Below are positions 1 to 8,828 of a DNA stretch of 64,000 nt, piece by piece (positions within the stretch are counted from its first letter, which is position 1; each line of letters starts with the position of its first letter). This DNA comes from Vibrio cyclitrophicus (GTDB lineage Bacteria; Pseudomonadota; Gammaproteobacteria; Enterobacterales; Vibrionaceae): NCBI GenBank assembly GCA_023206055.1, contig CP065366.1, forward strand, positions 682,001 through 746,000, in the 5' to 3' direction. A program made the translations under genes and the position numbers. The notes beneath the pieces are model-generated. The model ran no database searches. It saw only the letters and a program-made list of their open reading frames with translations, and was not told the DNA's origin.

Positions 1-574
1 CTTCTAGCGTTGCTGAGAACAGTAAAGTTTGCTTACGCCAGCGACATTCTGCTGATAAACGGTCCACAACCGGGCCAAAGCCCATGTCTAGCATGCGGTC
101 TGCTTCATCCAGAACTAACCATTCAATCGCACGACAATCGAAACGCTCACCTTCAATGTATTCCATCAAACGACCAGGTGTTGCGACTACGATATCCTGA
201 GTTGTACTTAAGATATCTGCGTGCTCTTGGTACATCACACCGCCCGTGATCGTGAAGATATTTAGGCTAGTGTATTTAGCAAGCTCACGTGCTTGTTCGG
301 TGATCTGCATTGCTAGCTCACGCGTTGGCGTCAGGATAAGCATACGTGCAGGGCCAGATTTCTTACGTGGGAAATCCAGTAGGTATTGCAGTGCTGGCAA
401 TACAAATGATGCTGTTTTACCAGTACCTGTTGGCGCAGAAGCCAAAACGTCTCTTCCATCTAACGCTTGTGGGATTGCTTCAGCTTGTATCTGTGTAGGG
501 CGTTCGTAGCCCATTTCGTCAATTGCTTTAAGCAGCTCTTGGTTTAGATCGAGTTCTGCAAAGGTTCTGATCAC
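1..574 (-). CDS. srmB: ATP-dependent RNA helicase SrmB (3' part cut by window edge)
   Basis: DEAD-box RNA helicase that helps assemble the large ribosomal subunit. About 191 N-terminal residues are present. They show the Q-motif region (PTQIQ near residue 26), Walker A APTGTGKT (47-54), a PTREL motif, a DEAD box in VLDEADRMLDMGF and SAT in LLFSATLE. The segment ALDGRDVLASAPTGTGKTA closely matches E. coli SrmB, and trmN6 (yfiC) is the neighbour as in E. coli, which separates it from other DEAD-box paralogues. The start is GTG at 572-574, preceded by a GGAG ribosome binding site. The C-terminal helicase domain lies outside the window. Confidence 0.93.
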   Translation of the reverse strand, partial: MIRTFAELDLNQELLKAIDEMGYERPTQIQAEAIPQALDGRDVLASAPTGTGKTASFVLPALQYLLDFPRKKSGPARMLILTPTRELAMQITEQARELAKYTSLNIFTITGGVMYQEHADILSTTQDIVVATPGRLMEYIEGERFDCRAIEWLVLDEADRMLDMGFGPVVDRLSAECRWRKQTLLFSATLE

Positions 575-681
575 TGTTGTTTCTCCACAAGCAATAAATG
601 TTTCTGCCTCAAAAAGCAGACGATAAAAAAGAGTAGTCGGACATTATAGAAGCATTAGTGATTAGGATCACATGGTATTTG

Positions 682-1410
682 CTACATCTTGAGATAAAAA
701 TCTTTAGTAAGGGCAATAAATGCCTCGCTATAACCGCCATCGTGATGGATCGTAAGCGATTCACGCTTCAAATCTTGCTCGCAAGCAGGATCTTTAGACA
801 ATTCAAACAGAACTCGAATTGCCGGTTTTTTGTCGGTTGTTTTCACATCAAGGCGTTTTGCTAGGTACCAACCACATTGCTCGGCAAGTTTGATGAAGCC
901 TTCTCCCTCTGGCGTTGGCAGTATGAAGCTGGCCGTCGCAGAGTCGGTTGTTATCTCGAAGCAGCGCTTCGCAAGATCAAAGTGATCTAAGCTGTCTGTG
1001 TGTCTGGCGGTGGCTCTTTGGCTTTGTTGAGCCTGTTCTCCAGAGTTGAAGTAGGGCGGGTTACAGATGATTGCATCAAACCTTTGTGGAAAATCCGCCG
1101 TTAACACGCTGCCGTGATGAAGGGATATTCTATCTTGCCAAGGCGACTGCTCAATATTGACTGTGGCAGCATCAATGGCGTGTTGATCAATATCTATCGC
1201 AGAGATTAAAGCATCCTCAAAACGCTGCGTAGCCATCAAGGCCAACAAACCTGTTCCTGTTCCAATATCGAGTACACATGATCTTTGTGGCAGGCTTACC
1301 CACGCGCCAAGTAATACGCCATCGGTACTGACTGGCATGCCGCTTTGCCCGCCGTAAATTGAGAATTGCTTAAAATTGAAGCTTTTAGTTTGCACTGTTT
1401 TGTCTTTCAT
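682..1410 (-). CDS. trmN6: tRNA1(Val) adenine-37 N6-methyltransferase TrmN6
   Basis: Methylates N6 of A37 in the anticodon loop of tRNA1(Val). The 242-residue protein has a class I SAM-binding fold: motif I DIGTGTGLL near residue 48 and the N6-adenine methyltransferase signature NPPYF near 117. The N-terminal FKQFSIYGGQSGMPVSTDGVLLGAW stretch is typical of the YfiC family. It lies upstream of srmB on the same strand with a 107-bp gap; I see no clear terminator between them. In E. coli the two genes are also neighbours but divergent (recalled). Function rests on family knowledge. Confidence 0.92.
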   Translation of the reverse strand: MKDKTVQTKSFNFKQFSIYGGQSGMPVSTDGVLLGAWVSLPQRSCVLDIGTGTGLLALMATQRFEDALISAIDIDQHAIDAATVNIEQSPWQDRISLHHGSVLTADFPQRFDAIICNPPYFNSGEQAQQSQRATARHTDSLDHFDLAKRCFEITTDSATASFILPTPEGEGFIKLAEQCGWYLAKRLDVKTTDKKPAIRVLFELSKDPACEQDLKRESLTIHHDGGYSEAFIALTKDFYLKM

Positions 1411-1724
1411 TAATGTTCTGAGTATCGAGATATTTTAAGTGATTAGCTCTAATGTTAACCGCTTGTATGGATCAATGTTCTGCTTTAGAAGTTATTGTTG
1501 TGAATTGTGGTTAGTTTATAATTGTGGCTATTTTTCTATAGCTAGTGGAATCCACTGCTTTTTGTTCTCATATGCAAATTTATATGGTGTTTTTGTGTGG
1601 TGACTTGCAGCTAGCCAGTTGTTTCGTCATTATGCGCGACTATTTTATAGATTGATTGGCAGCCTTGAGCTGTAACATTCATGTAAGCACAACATAAATT
1701 CATAAATATAATTAAGGATTATCT
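1411..1724. other. Divergent spacer between trmN6 and brnQ
   Basis: An AT-rich spacer of about 314 bp that must hold the promoters of both divergent genes. I see no confident operator, leader peptide or hairpin in it. The only clear element is an AAGGA ribosome binding site shortly before the GTG start of brnQ. Confidence 0.5.
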
Positions 1725-3038
1725 GTGAAACAGAGTCTAAAACTAACAGATATAATGGCATTGGGCTTTATGCTTTTTGCGTTTTTCTTGGGTGCGGGTA
1801 ATATCATCTTCCCACCTCTAGCTGGTCAATTAGCCGGTGATCACTTCCTTCCAGCGATGTCTGGTTTTCTGCTGACTGCCGTTGGTCTGCCGTTAATCAC
1901 TATCGTCGCTGTGGCAGTGGCTGGTGGCTCTTGGGGTCACTTAACTAAAGATCTTCCTAAGAAAGCTGCAACCATTATGGCTGTGCTGATCTTTATCATT
2001 ATCGGTCCTGCATTTGCTGCACCGCGTACTGGCCTTGTTGCTTATGAGATGGCGGTGAAACCGTTCTTCATCGATGCCTCTCAAGCTCACCTAACTCTTT
2101 TTTCGATTGCATTTTTTGTCGTAGCGATGTTCTTTTCATGGTCGCAAGGTAAGCTTATTGACGTAATTGGTAAGGTACTAACACCTGCACTGTTTGTTGG
2201 TTTGGTTGTACTGGCAGTTGCTGTGTTCGTTAACCCACAAGGCGACATTCTTGCGGCTCACGGTGAGTACATTACTCAGCCACTGACCAAAGGTTTCCTT
2301 GAAGGCTACAACACCATGGATACGTTTGCTTCGTTGATGTTTGGCATGCTGATTGTTGATGCGATTCGCAGCAAGGGCATTACTGATCGTGCAGCGACGA
2401 CTAAGTACCTAATTAGCGCGGGTTGTATTGCCGCGGCTGGTCTAGCGTTTGTTTACATCTCTCTGTTCTTCTTGGGCGCAACAAGCGCAACAGTCGCAGC
2501 GGGTGCGGACAATGGCGGTGCTATCTTAAGCCTTTACGTTCAATCACTGTTTGGCCCATCAGGTCAGCTAGTGCTTTCAGTGATCGTATTACTGGCATGT
2601 CTAACAACGGCGATTGGCCTTGTTTCAGCATGTTCTGATTACTTCAGCTCGCTAACGCCTTTGTCTTACAAGACTTGGGTAATCATCAACGGTGTAGCTT
2701 GTGCAACCGTAGCGAACGTTGGCCTTTCTCAACTGATTTCTCTGTCTGTTCCAGTACTGTTTGCACTGTACCCAGTCGCTATCGCGTTGGTTGCTCTGAC
2801 GTTCTTGCGTAGCCGTTTCCCTAATCCAAAAGCGGCTTACCGCGTGGTGGTATTAGTGTCTCTACTGTTTGCTCTAATTGATGGCGCTAAAGTAGCGGGT
2901 GTGGATGTATCTGCACTGAAGATGCTGCCACTGTTTGAGATTGGTATGGGTTGGTTGCTTCCAACAACTGCTGCAATCATCTGCATGTTCTTTGTTGGTA
3001 AATCAACAGAACAAGAGATGGCTGAAGAGACTGTTTAA
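1725..3038 (+). CDS. brnQ: Branched-chain amino acid carrier BrnQ (LivCS family)
   Basis: Inner-membrane, sodium-coupled symporter for leucine, isoleucine and valine. The 437-residue protein is hydrophobic throughout, with about twelve predicted membrane segments. It opens with the family signature FMLFAFFLGAGNIIFPPLAGQLAG and has the usual length of the family (about 440). The start is GTG at 1725 with AAGGA upstream. It is a single-gene unit closed by a strong hairpin terminator at 3078-3114, shared with the converging fldB. Confidence 0.92.
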   Translation: MKQSLKLTDIMALGFMLFAFFLGAGNIIFPPLAGQLAGDHFLPAMSGFLLTAVGLPLITIVAVAVAGGSWGHLTKDLPKKAATIMAVLIFIIIGPAFAAPRTGLVAYEMAVKPFFIDASQAHLTLFSIAFFVVAMFFSWSQGKLIDVIGKVLTPALFVGLVVLAVAVFVNPQGDILAAHGEYITQPLTKGFLEGYNTMDTFASLMFGMLIVDAIRSKGITDRAATTKYLISAGCIAAAGLAFVYISLFFLGATSATVAAGADNGGAILSLYVQSLFGPSGQLVLSVIVLLACLTTAIGLVSACSDYFSSLTPLSYKTWVIINGVACATVANVGLSQLISLSVPVLFALYPVAIALVALTFLRSRFPNPKAAYRVVVLVSLLFALIDGAKVAGVDVSALKMLPLFEIGMGWLLPTTAAIICMFFVGKSTEQEMAEETV

Positions 3039-3077
3039 TCTTCCGTTGAGATTAGATTGTCCTTCGAGATGAAATAG

Positions 3078-3114
3078 AAAAGGCCTCATTACTTCGCAGT
3101 AATGAGGCCTTTTT
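3078..3114. terminator. Bidirectional terminator between brnQ and fldB
   Basis: A 16-bp perfect inverted repeat (AAAAGGCCTCATTACT-type arm, TCGC loop). It is A-rich on one flank and T-rich on the other, so it can end transcripts from both converging genes. Confidence 0.9.
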
Positions 3115-3172
3115 GTATTCTGTGGCCTTTTTATATTTAGCTAGTTACTTAGCTGGGGGCACTTCTGTTTGG

Positions 3173-3694
3173 TTATAGCTTTTCGCTGTACTCAACCAGT
3201 ACTTGCTCAACCCAACTTGCGATACGGTCGTCGCTAAGCTCGTATTGTGAATCTTCATCAAGCGCCAAACCAACGAATTGAGATTGGTCTTCCGTTAACG
3301 CTTTAGATGCTTCGAACTCGTAGCTGTCATCGTTTGGCCAGAAGCCAACAAACTCAGCACCCGCGGTTTTCAGTTCATCATGCAATAGCCCCATCGCATC
3401 TAGGAACCATTCACCGTAGCCTTCTTGGTCACCTAAACCAAACAGGGCTACAACCTTGCCTTTCATTGGCGTGGTTGCGATGTCTTCCCACAGTTCATTC
3501 CAATCTTCTTGGATTTCACCGAAGTCCCAAGTCGAGATGCCTAGCAATAAAAGGTCGTAGTCCGCCATCAATGAAAGAGGGGTTTCTTTCACGTTATGGA
3601 TATCAACTAGGTCTTCACCAATAATGCCGCGAATTTTCTCTGCTGCCATTTCTGTGTAGCAGGTGGTTGAGCCGTAAAATAATCCAATTTTCAT
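3173..3694 (-). CDS. fldB: Flavodoxin FldB
   Basis: Small FMN-binding electron carrier. At 173 residues it equals the length of E. coli FldB. The phosphate-binding loop is YGSTTCYTE near residue 8, and ISTWDFGEIQEDW is the FMN-contacting loop; this region is almost identical to E. coli FldB and distinguishes it from FldA. It lies next to and divergent from xerD, the same neighbour as in E. coli. The ribosome binding site is weak. Confidence 0.92.
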   Translation of the reverse strand: MKIGLFYGSTTCYTEMAAEKIRGIIGEDLVDIHNVKETPLSLMADYDLLLLGISTWDFGEIQEDWNELWEDIATTPMKGKVVALFGLGDQEGYGEWFLDAMGLLHDELKTAGAEFVGFWPNDDSYEFEASKALTEDQSQFVGLALDEDSQYELSDDRIASWVEQVLVEYSEKL

Positions 3695-3844
3695 AGCAAA
3701 CGTTCGATTTTAATTTCAGATGGCGAATTCTAACCATAAATCGACTTCGATTGCAGCGATTATCCGCTCAAGTCGTAATTTTTATGGCATTCATATTTGC
3801 TCTGGCATACTCTCAAAACAGTTTCCAATATTGTGAGTAACACT

Positions 3845-4759
3845 ATGCAGTCGCCTCAAGGGCAGAGCGCAGACCACGGTCTCGTTGAGCAGTTTTTAGA
3901 TGCTATGTGGATGGAGCGAGGATTATCGGAGAATACACTCATCTCTTATCGTACCGATTTATCCAAGTTATTAGCCTGGATGGAAAAGAACAATTACCGC
4001 CTCGACTTCATTAGCCTTTCAGGTTTACAGGATTATCAAGGCTGGTTAGCCGATGCCGATTTTAAGCAGACTTCCCGTGCTCGCATGTTGTCGGCGATTC
4101 GTCGCTTGTTCCAATATTTACATCGCGAGAAAGTAAGAGGTGATGATCCAAGCGCCTTGTTGATCAGCCCTAAACTGCCTCAACGCTTGCCGAAAGATTT
4201 GAGCGAAGAGCAGGTTGATGCTTTGCTTGAAGCGCCAGATCCGAACGATCCGATTGAGCTTCGCGATAAGGCGATGCTTGAGTTACTATATGCAACCGGT
4301 TTGCGTGTGACAGAACTGGTTAGCTTGACGATGGAAAACATCAGCCTAAGACAAGGCGTGGTGCGTGTTATTGGTAAGGGTGGCAAAGAGCGCTTGGTGC
4401 CAATGGGCGAAAATGCAGTGGATTGGATAGAGACTTTTATTGAACAAGGTCGTCCACATCTACTTGGCGAAAAGAGTTCTGATGTGGTTTTTCCGAGTAA
4501 ACGCGCAAAGCAAATGACCCGTCAGACGTTCTGGTATCGTATCAAGCACTACTCGGTCGTCGCTGGGATCGACACAGAATTGTTGTCACCACACGTCTTG
4601 AGACACGCTTTTGCGACGCATTTACTGAACTATGGTGCAGATCTAAGGGTCGTACAGATGTTACTTGGGCATAGTGACTTATCGACAACCCAAATTTATA
4701 CTCACGTGGCGACTGAAAGGCTGAAGCAAATTCATGCGCAGCATCACCCACGTGCTTAA
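3845..4759 (+). CDS. xerD: Tyrosine recombinase XerD
   Basis: Site-specific recombinase that, with XerC, resolves chromosome dimers at dif. The 304 residues contain the N-terminal core-binding SAM-like domain and the catalytic domain. Visible catalytic residues are Arg in ATGLRVTEL, Lys in GKGGKERLVP, His and Arg in SPHVLRHAFATH, His in LLGHSD and the nucleophile Tyr in TTQIYTH. The frame stays open upstream to 3797, but the ATG at 3845 gives a length close to the 298 residues of E. coli XerD, so I prefer it. It begins the xerD-dsbC-recJ-prfB-lysS run, a gene order conserved in gamma-proteobacteria. Confidence 0.95.
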   Translation: MQSPQGQSADHGLVEQFLDAMWMERGLSENTLISYRTDLSKLLAWMEKNNYRLDFISLSGLQDYQGWLADADFKQTSRARMLSAIRRLFQYLHREKVRGDDPSALLISPKLPQRLPKDLSEEQVDALLEAPDPNDPIELRDKAMLELLYATGLRVTELVSLTMENISLRQGVVRVIGKGGKERLVPMGENAVDWIETFIEQGRPHLLGEKSSDVVFPSKRAKQMTRQTFWYRIKHYSVVAGIDTELLSPHVLRHAFATHLLNYGADLRVVQMLLGHSDLSTTQIYTHVATERLKQIHAQHHPRA

Positions 4760-4785
4760 ATCCATTTATTTTTAAGGTGAACTTA

Positions 4786-5565
4786 ATGAGCGTATTACGC
4801 CGTCTTCCTCTATTAGCGCTTCCTCTCATGATTACTGCATGTAATGCATCAGAAGCGAAAGTAGAAACAACATCAACAGCCGTAGAAGCTGCTCCAGCTC
4901 AAGCTATTGATACAGCTGCGTTAACGAAGCGTTTTGAAAAAATCGGTATTAAGGTCGATAAGATTGTTCCCTCGGATATCGACGGTCTTTTAGAGGTTCA
5001 AACCAACAGCGGCATTATCTTTTCTTCTCCAGAGGGTGATCACTTCCTAGCTGGTACACTTTACTCTTTGGATGACAACGGTAAGTTCAGTGATGTTTTG
5101 GCTGAGCGTCAAGCTCCGTTGAATGCTGAAAAAGTTGCAGCGATGTCGGATACGGTTATTGAATATAAAGCCGATAACGAAAAGTATGTTGTGACGGTAT
5201 TTACTGACATTACGTGTGGCTACTGTGTTCGTCTGCACAGTCAAATGCAGGGCTACAACGATCTGGGTATTACTGTTCGTTATATGGCTTACCCACGCCA
5301 AGGTGCGACAGGGCAAGTTGCCGATCAAATGGCAGCAATCTGGGCTTCAGATGATCCAAAAACAGCGATGCATGATGCTAAAGTCAATCGTCAAATGCCA
5401 GCGTCTGGTAAAGACCTAGCAGAGCAAAAGCAGATCATTGCTAAACAGTATCAATTGGGTCGTGAGCTTGGCATCAATGGCACTCCGGCTATCGTGCTAG
5501 CAAGTGGTGAATTGGTGAGTGGTTACTTACCGCCAGCACAACTTCTTCAACGTTTAGAGCAATAA
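4786..5565 (+). CDS. dsbC: Thiol:disulfide interchange protein DsbC (apparent lipoprotein form)
   Basis: Periplasmic disulfide isomerase of about 259 residues. The active site CGYC lies in VFTDITCGYCVRLHSQM, and the cis-proline loop is GTPAIVL. I place the start at ATG 4786, behind AGGTG at good spacing; the in-frame GTG at 4777 overlaps that site. Two oddities: the signal peptide ends in a lipobox-like LMITAC followed by Asn-Ala, so the protein may be lipid-anchored, and the two cysteines that form the second disulfide of E. coli DsbC are replaced (AIWASDD, PASGKD). A Thr/Ala/Pro-rich linker follows the lipobox. It lies between xerD and recJ as in E. coli. Confidence 0.93.
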   Translation: MSVLRRLPLLALPLMITACNASEAKVETTSTAVEAAPAQAIDTAALTKRFEKIGIKVDKIVPSDIDGLLEVQTNSGIIFSSPEGDHFLAGTLYSLDDNGKFSDVLAERQAPLNAEKVAAMSDTVIEYKADNEKYVVTVFTDITCGYCVRLHSQMQGYNDLGITVRYMAYPRQGATGQVADQMAAIWASDDPKTAMHDAKVNRQMPASGKDLAEQKQIIAKQYQLGRELGINGTPAIVLASGELVSGYLPPAQLLQRLEQ

Positions 5566-5644
5566 TCTCGCTTCTGTATTGCCAATTTATCCCCCATGTT
5601 TTTGATTTAAGGAGTGGCCTGATTGATATCGGGCCCATTTTTAT

Positions 5645-7381
5645 ATGATAGAGATCCAACGCCGTCCTGAGGTCGACATTTCAGTCTTACCTGCTCACTT
5701 ACCTGACTTGTTAAAGCGCATTTATGTGAGTCGCGGAATCGACAGTGCCGACCAACTAGAGACAGCAGCGAAAGGCTTGCACTCTTATCAAAAACTGGGT
5801 GGTATTGATGCTGCGGTTGAGCTGTTGTTCAAAGCGATTCAGCAGCAAAAACGCATTATCATTGTCGGTGATTTTGATGCTGATGGCGCAACCAGTTCCG
5901 CTTTGTCGGTGTTGGCACTGCGTATGCTGGGCAGTTCGAATGTCGATTACTTAGTACCAAACCGCTTTGAAGATGGCTACGGCTTGAGCCCGGAAGTTGT
6001 TGAACAAGCGATTGAGATTGGTGCCGAAGTGATCATGACCGTGGACAACGGTGTCTCTTCGATTGACGGTGTTCGCTTCGCTAAAGAGCAAGGCCTTGAT
6101 GTGCTGGTTACTGATCATCACTTACCGGGTAATGAACTGCCAATCGCTGATGCGATGGTGAATCCCAACCTAGAAAGCTGTGCATTTCCTTCAAAAGCAC
6201 TAGCGGGTGTGGGTGTGGCGTTTTACCTGATGATGGCGCTGTGTGTTCATATGCGTAAATTGGGTTGGTTCGCACAACATGGCATGACAGAACCAAAGTT
6301 GATGGAGCTGATCGATTTGGTTGCGTTAGGTACCGTTGCCGATGTGGTACCACTCGATGAAAATAACCGTATTTTGGTTCATCAAGGTTTGCAGCGTATC
6401 CGTGCAGGCAAAGCGCGCCCAGGTATTCAGGCCTTGATTGAAATTGCTAAGCGAGACGCTAAGCGTTTGGTCGCTTCTGATTTTGGTTTTGCACTCGGCC
6501 CGCGTATCAATGCGGCAGGACGATTGGATGATATGTCGTTTGGTGTTGAGTTGTTGATGAGCAATAACATTCACGCTGCACGTCGAATGGCCAGCGAGTT
6601 AGATGGTTTGAACCAAACACGTAAAGAGATTGAAGAGGGCATGAAACAAGAAGCGATGGCTTTTTGTGAGCGGCTTGAGTTTGGTAAAGACGACCTGCCT
6701 TCTGGTCTAGCTTTGTTCCAGCGTGATTGGCACCAAGGTGTGATTGGTATTTTGGCTTCGCGTATCAAAGACAAATACCACCGACCAGTGATCGCATTTG
6801 CTGATGGTGGTGAAGGCAGTATTAAGGGGTCATGCCGATCGATTCCGGGTTTGCACATGCGCGATGCGCTTGACCGAATCGACACTCAAAACCCTGGCTT
6901 GATCTTGAAGTTTGGTGGCCATGCGATGGCGGCCGGTTTGACCATTATGGAAAAAGACTTCGAGCGATTCAGTAAGATGTTTGATGACGTAGTGCGCAAA
7001 GAGCTCGGTGAGACAGCGTTGAAGGGCATCATCTTGTCTGATGGCGAACTGTTACCAGAAGAGTTCTCAATGCACACCGCTGAAACGTTGCGTTCAGGTG
7101 GTCCTTGGGGACAAGCGTTCCCTGAACCCATCTTCGACGGTGAGTTCAAAGTATTGCATCAAAAGTTGGTCGGTGAAAAACACCTTAAATTAATGCTAGA
7201 ACCTTTATACAAAGGTCATCCAACCAACGTAATGATCGATGGTATTGCCTTCAACGTTGATTTACGTCGCTGGCCAGATGCGTCCGTGAAAACAGTGAAT
7301 CTCGCATTTAAGCTGGATATCAACGAGTTTCGTGGCAACCAATCGTTGCAGTTGATGATTGACCATATTGAAGCGAAATAG
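5645..7381 (+). CDS. recJ: Single-stranded-DNA-specific exonuclease RecJ
   Basis: 5'-to-3' ssDNA exonuclease acting in RecF-pathway recombination and mismatch repair. The 578 residues match E. coli RecJ along their length. The DHH-family motifs are VVGDFDADGATSSALS near residue 78 and VTDHHLPG near 158; the DHHA1 region carries the late KFGGHAMAAG motif. The start is ATG 5645: an in-frame TGA at 5624 rules out a longer form. No convincing ribosome binding site lies in front of it, since the nearest AAGGAG is about 30 nt upstream. Closed by a hairpin at 7439-7472. Confidence 0.95.
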   Translation: MIEIQRRPEVDISVLPAHLPDLLKRIYVSRGIDSADQLETAAKGLHSYQKLGGIDAAVELLFKAIQQQKRIIIVGDFDADGATSSALSVLALRMLGSSNVDYLVPNRFEDGYGLSPEVVEQAIEIGAEVIMTVDNGVSSIDGVRFAKEQGLDVLVTDHHLPGNELPIADAMVNPNLESCAFPSKALAGVGVAFYLMMALCVHMRKLGWFAQHGMTEPKLMELIDLVALGTVADVVPLDENNRILVHQGLQRIRAGKARPGIQALIEIAKRDAKRLVASDFGFALGPRINAAGRLDDMSFGVELLMSNNIHAARRMASELDGLNQTRKEIEEGMKQEAMAFCERLEFGKDDLPSGLALFQRDWHQGVIGILASRIKDKYHRPVIAFADGGEGSIKGSCRSIPGLHMRDALDRIDTQNPGLILKFGGHAMAAGLTIMEKDFERFSKMFDDVVRKELGETALKGIILSDGELLPEEFSMHTAETLRSGGPWGQAFPEPIFDGEFKVLHQKLVGEKHLKLMLEPLYKGHPTNVMIDGIAFNVDLRRWPDASVKTVNLAFKLDINEFRGNQSLQLMIDHIEAK

Positions 7382-7438
7382 TTGAAGTCAAATAGCGTTA
7401 TCTTCACTGAATAATGTTCATTATCTAGCCCCAAATTC

Positions 7439-7472
7439 AACAAGCTCTGTTCAAAAATAGGGCTTGTTTTCT
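7439..7472 (+). terminator. recJ terminator
   Basis: A 10-bp stem with one G-U pair (AACAAGCTCT with AGGGCTTGTT) and a 10-nt loop, followed by TTTTCTTTCTTT. It lies 58 bp after recJ and before prfB. Confidence 0.75.
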
Positions 7473-7631
7473 TTCTTTCCCTTATGAATCCTACGTCTTT
7501 TTTCAGCCTGTCAAATTTATATCCCACTAAGTTATTGAATCTTGGCTTTCCACTCTAAAAAATTCTGTATCTCCGTCACACTTTTGAGTACAATTCTTCG
7601 GTTAAATTCTACTCATAAATGATGAGCTAAA

Positions 7632-8730
7632 ATGTTTGAAATCAATCCTATTAAAAACCGTCTGCAGGATGTGTCTGAACGCACAAATATCCTGAGGGGG
7701 TATCTTTGACTATGACGCTAAGAAAGAGCGTCTAGAAGAAGTAAACGCAGAATTAGAACAACCGGATGTATGGAACGAACCTGAGCGTGCTCAAGCGCTA
7801 GGTAAAGAACGTTCTGCATTGGAAGCGGTAGTAGAAACGATCGACCAACTTGACCAAGGTGTTGAGGATGTTGAAGGTCTATTAGAGCTTGCGGTTGAAG
7901 AAGAAGACCAAGAAACGTTTGACGAAATTGAACCAGAACTGGCTGAGCTAGAAGCTAAGCTAGAAAAACTGGAATTCCGTCGTATGTTTGCTGGCGATCA
8001 CGACGCATCAGATTGCTACATCGATTTACAGTCAGGCTCGGGCGGTACAGAAGCTCAAGACTGGACTTCAATGATGTTGCGCATGTACTTACGTTGGGCA
8101 GATTCGAAAGGCTTCAAGACCGAAGTTATCGAAGTGTCTGATGGTGATGTTGCTGGCCTTAAAGGCGCAACGGTACGTATTTCTGGTGAGTACGCTTATG
8201 GTTGGTTACGTACAGAGACCGGTGTTCACCGTCTAGTTCGTAAGTCACCATTTGATTCAAGTGGCCGTCGTCATACTTCATTTGCATCTGCGTTTATCTA
8301 CCCAGAGATTGATGACAACATTACGATCGACATTAATCCTTCTGACTTACGTATTGACGTATACCGTGCCTCTGGCGCTGGTGGTCAGCACGTAAACACC
8401 ACTGAATCGGCGGTACGTATTACTCACGTTCCAACCAACACAGTGGTTCAATGTCAGAATGACCGTTCGCAGCATAAGAACAAAGATCAAGCGATGAAGC
8501 AGCTACGTGCTAAGCTTTTTGAACTTGAGATTCAAAAACAAAATGCTGAAAAACAAGCGAGCGAAGAGACGAAATCAGACATCGGTTGGGGCAGTCAAAT
8601 CCGCTCTTACGTACTGGATGATTCTCGTATCAAAGATTTGCGCACCGGCATCGAAAACCGTAACACTCAAGCGGTTCTTGACGGTGACTTAGACAAGTTT
8701 ATTGAAGCTAGCCTGAAATCAGGTCTGTAA
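7632..8730 (+). CDS. prfB: Peptide chain release factor 2 (programmed +1 frameshift)
   Basis: RF2 reads UGA and UAA stop codons and triggers peptide release. The 365-residue protein is encoded in two frames: 7632-7706, then 7708-8730 after a +1 shift. Visible motifs are the stop-recognition tripeptide SPF in RKSPFDSSGRRHTSF and the catalytic GGQ in SGAGGQHVN. The residue four positions before GGQ is Ala, as in most bacteria and unlike the Thr of E. coli K-12. A start at ATG 7819 would drop the conserved N-terminal coiled-coil domain. Translation is autoregulated through the frameshift. lysS follows, as in E. coli. Confidence 0.97.
7695..7710 (+). promoter_or_regulatory. RF2 programmed +1 frameshift site
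   Basis: AGG GGG TAT CTT TGA C: an internal Shine-Dalgarno-like AGGGGG three bases before CTT, an in-frame UGA as codon 26, and C after the stop. The layout matches the classical prfB site of E. coli base for base. Low RF2 slows UGA reading and lets the ribosome slip from CUU to UUU and continue with GAC. Confidence 0.97.
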
Positions 8731-8828
8731 GCTTTACCAACTATTAAGCTTTACCAATAATATTGGTAAAAATGCCTATATTTGAAAAAATATAGCTGTC
8801 CAAATTATAAAAGCAGGGTACATCTCTA

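Noticed and set aside
10..509. Two plus-strand ORFs at the left edge
   Set aside because: They are antisense shadows of the srmB DEAD-box coding sequence, which shows full family motifs on the minus strand.
7704..7710. In-frame stop near the start of prfB as a sequencing error or pseudogene
   Set aside because: It is the conserved RF2 programmed frameshift site.
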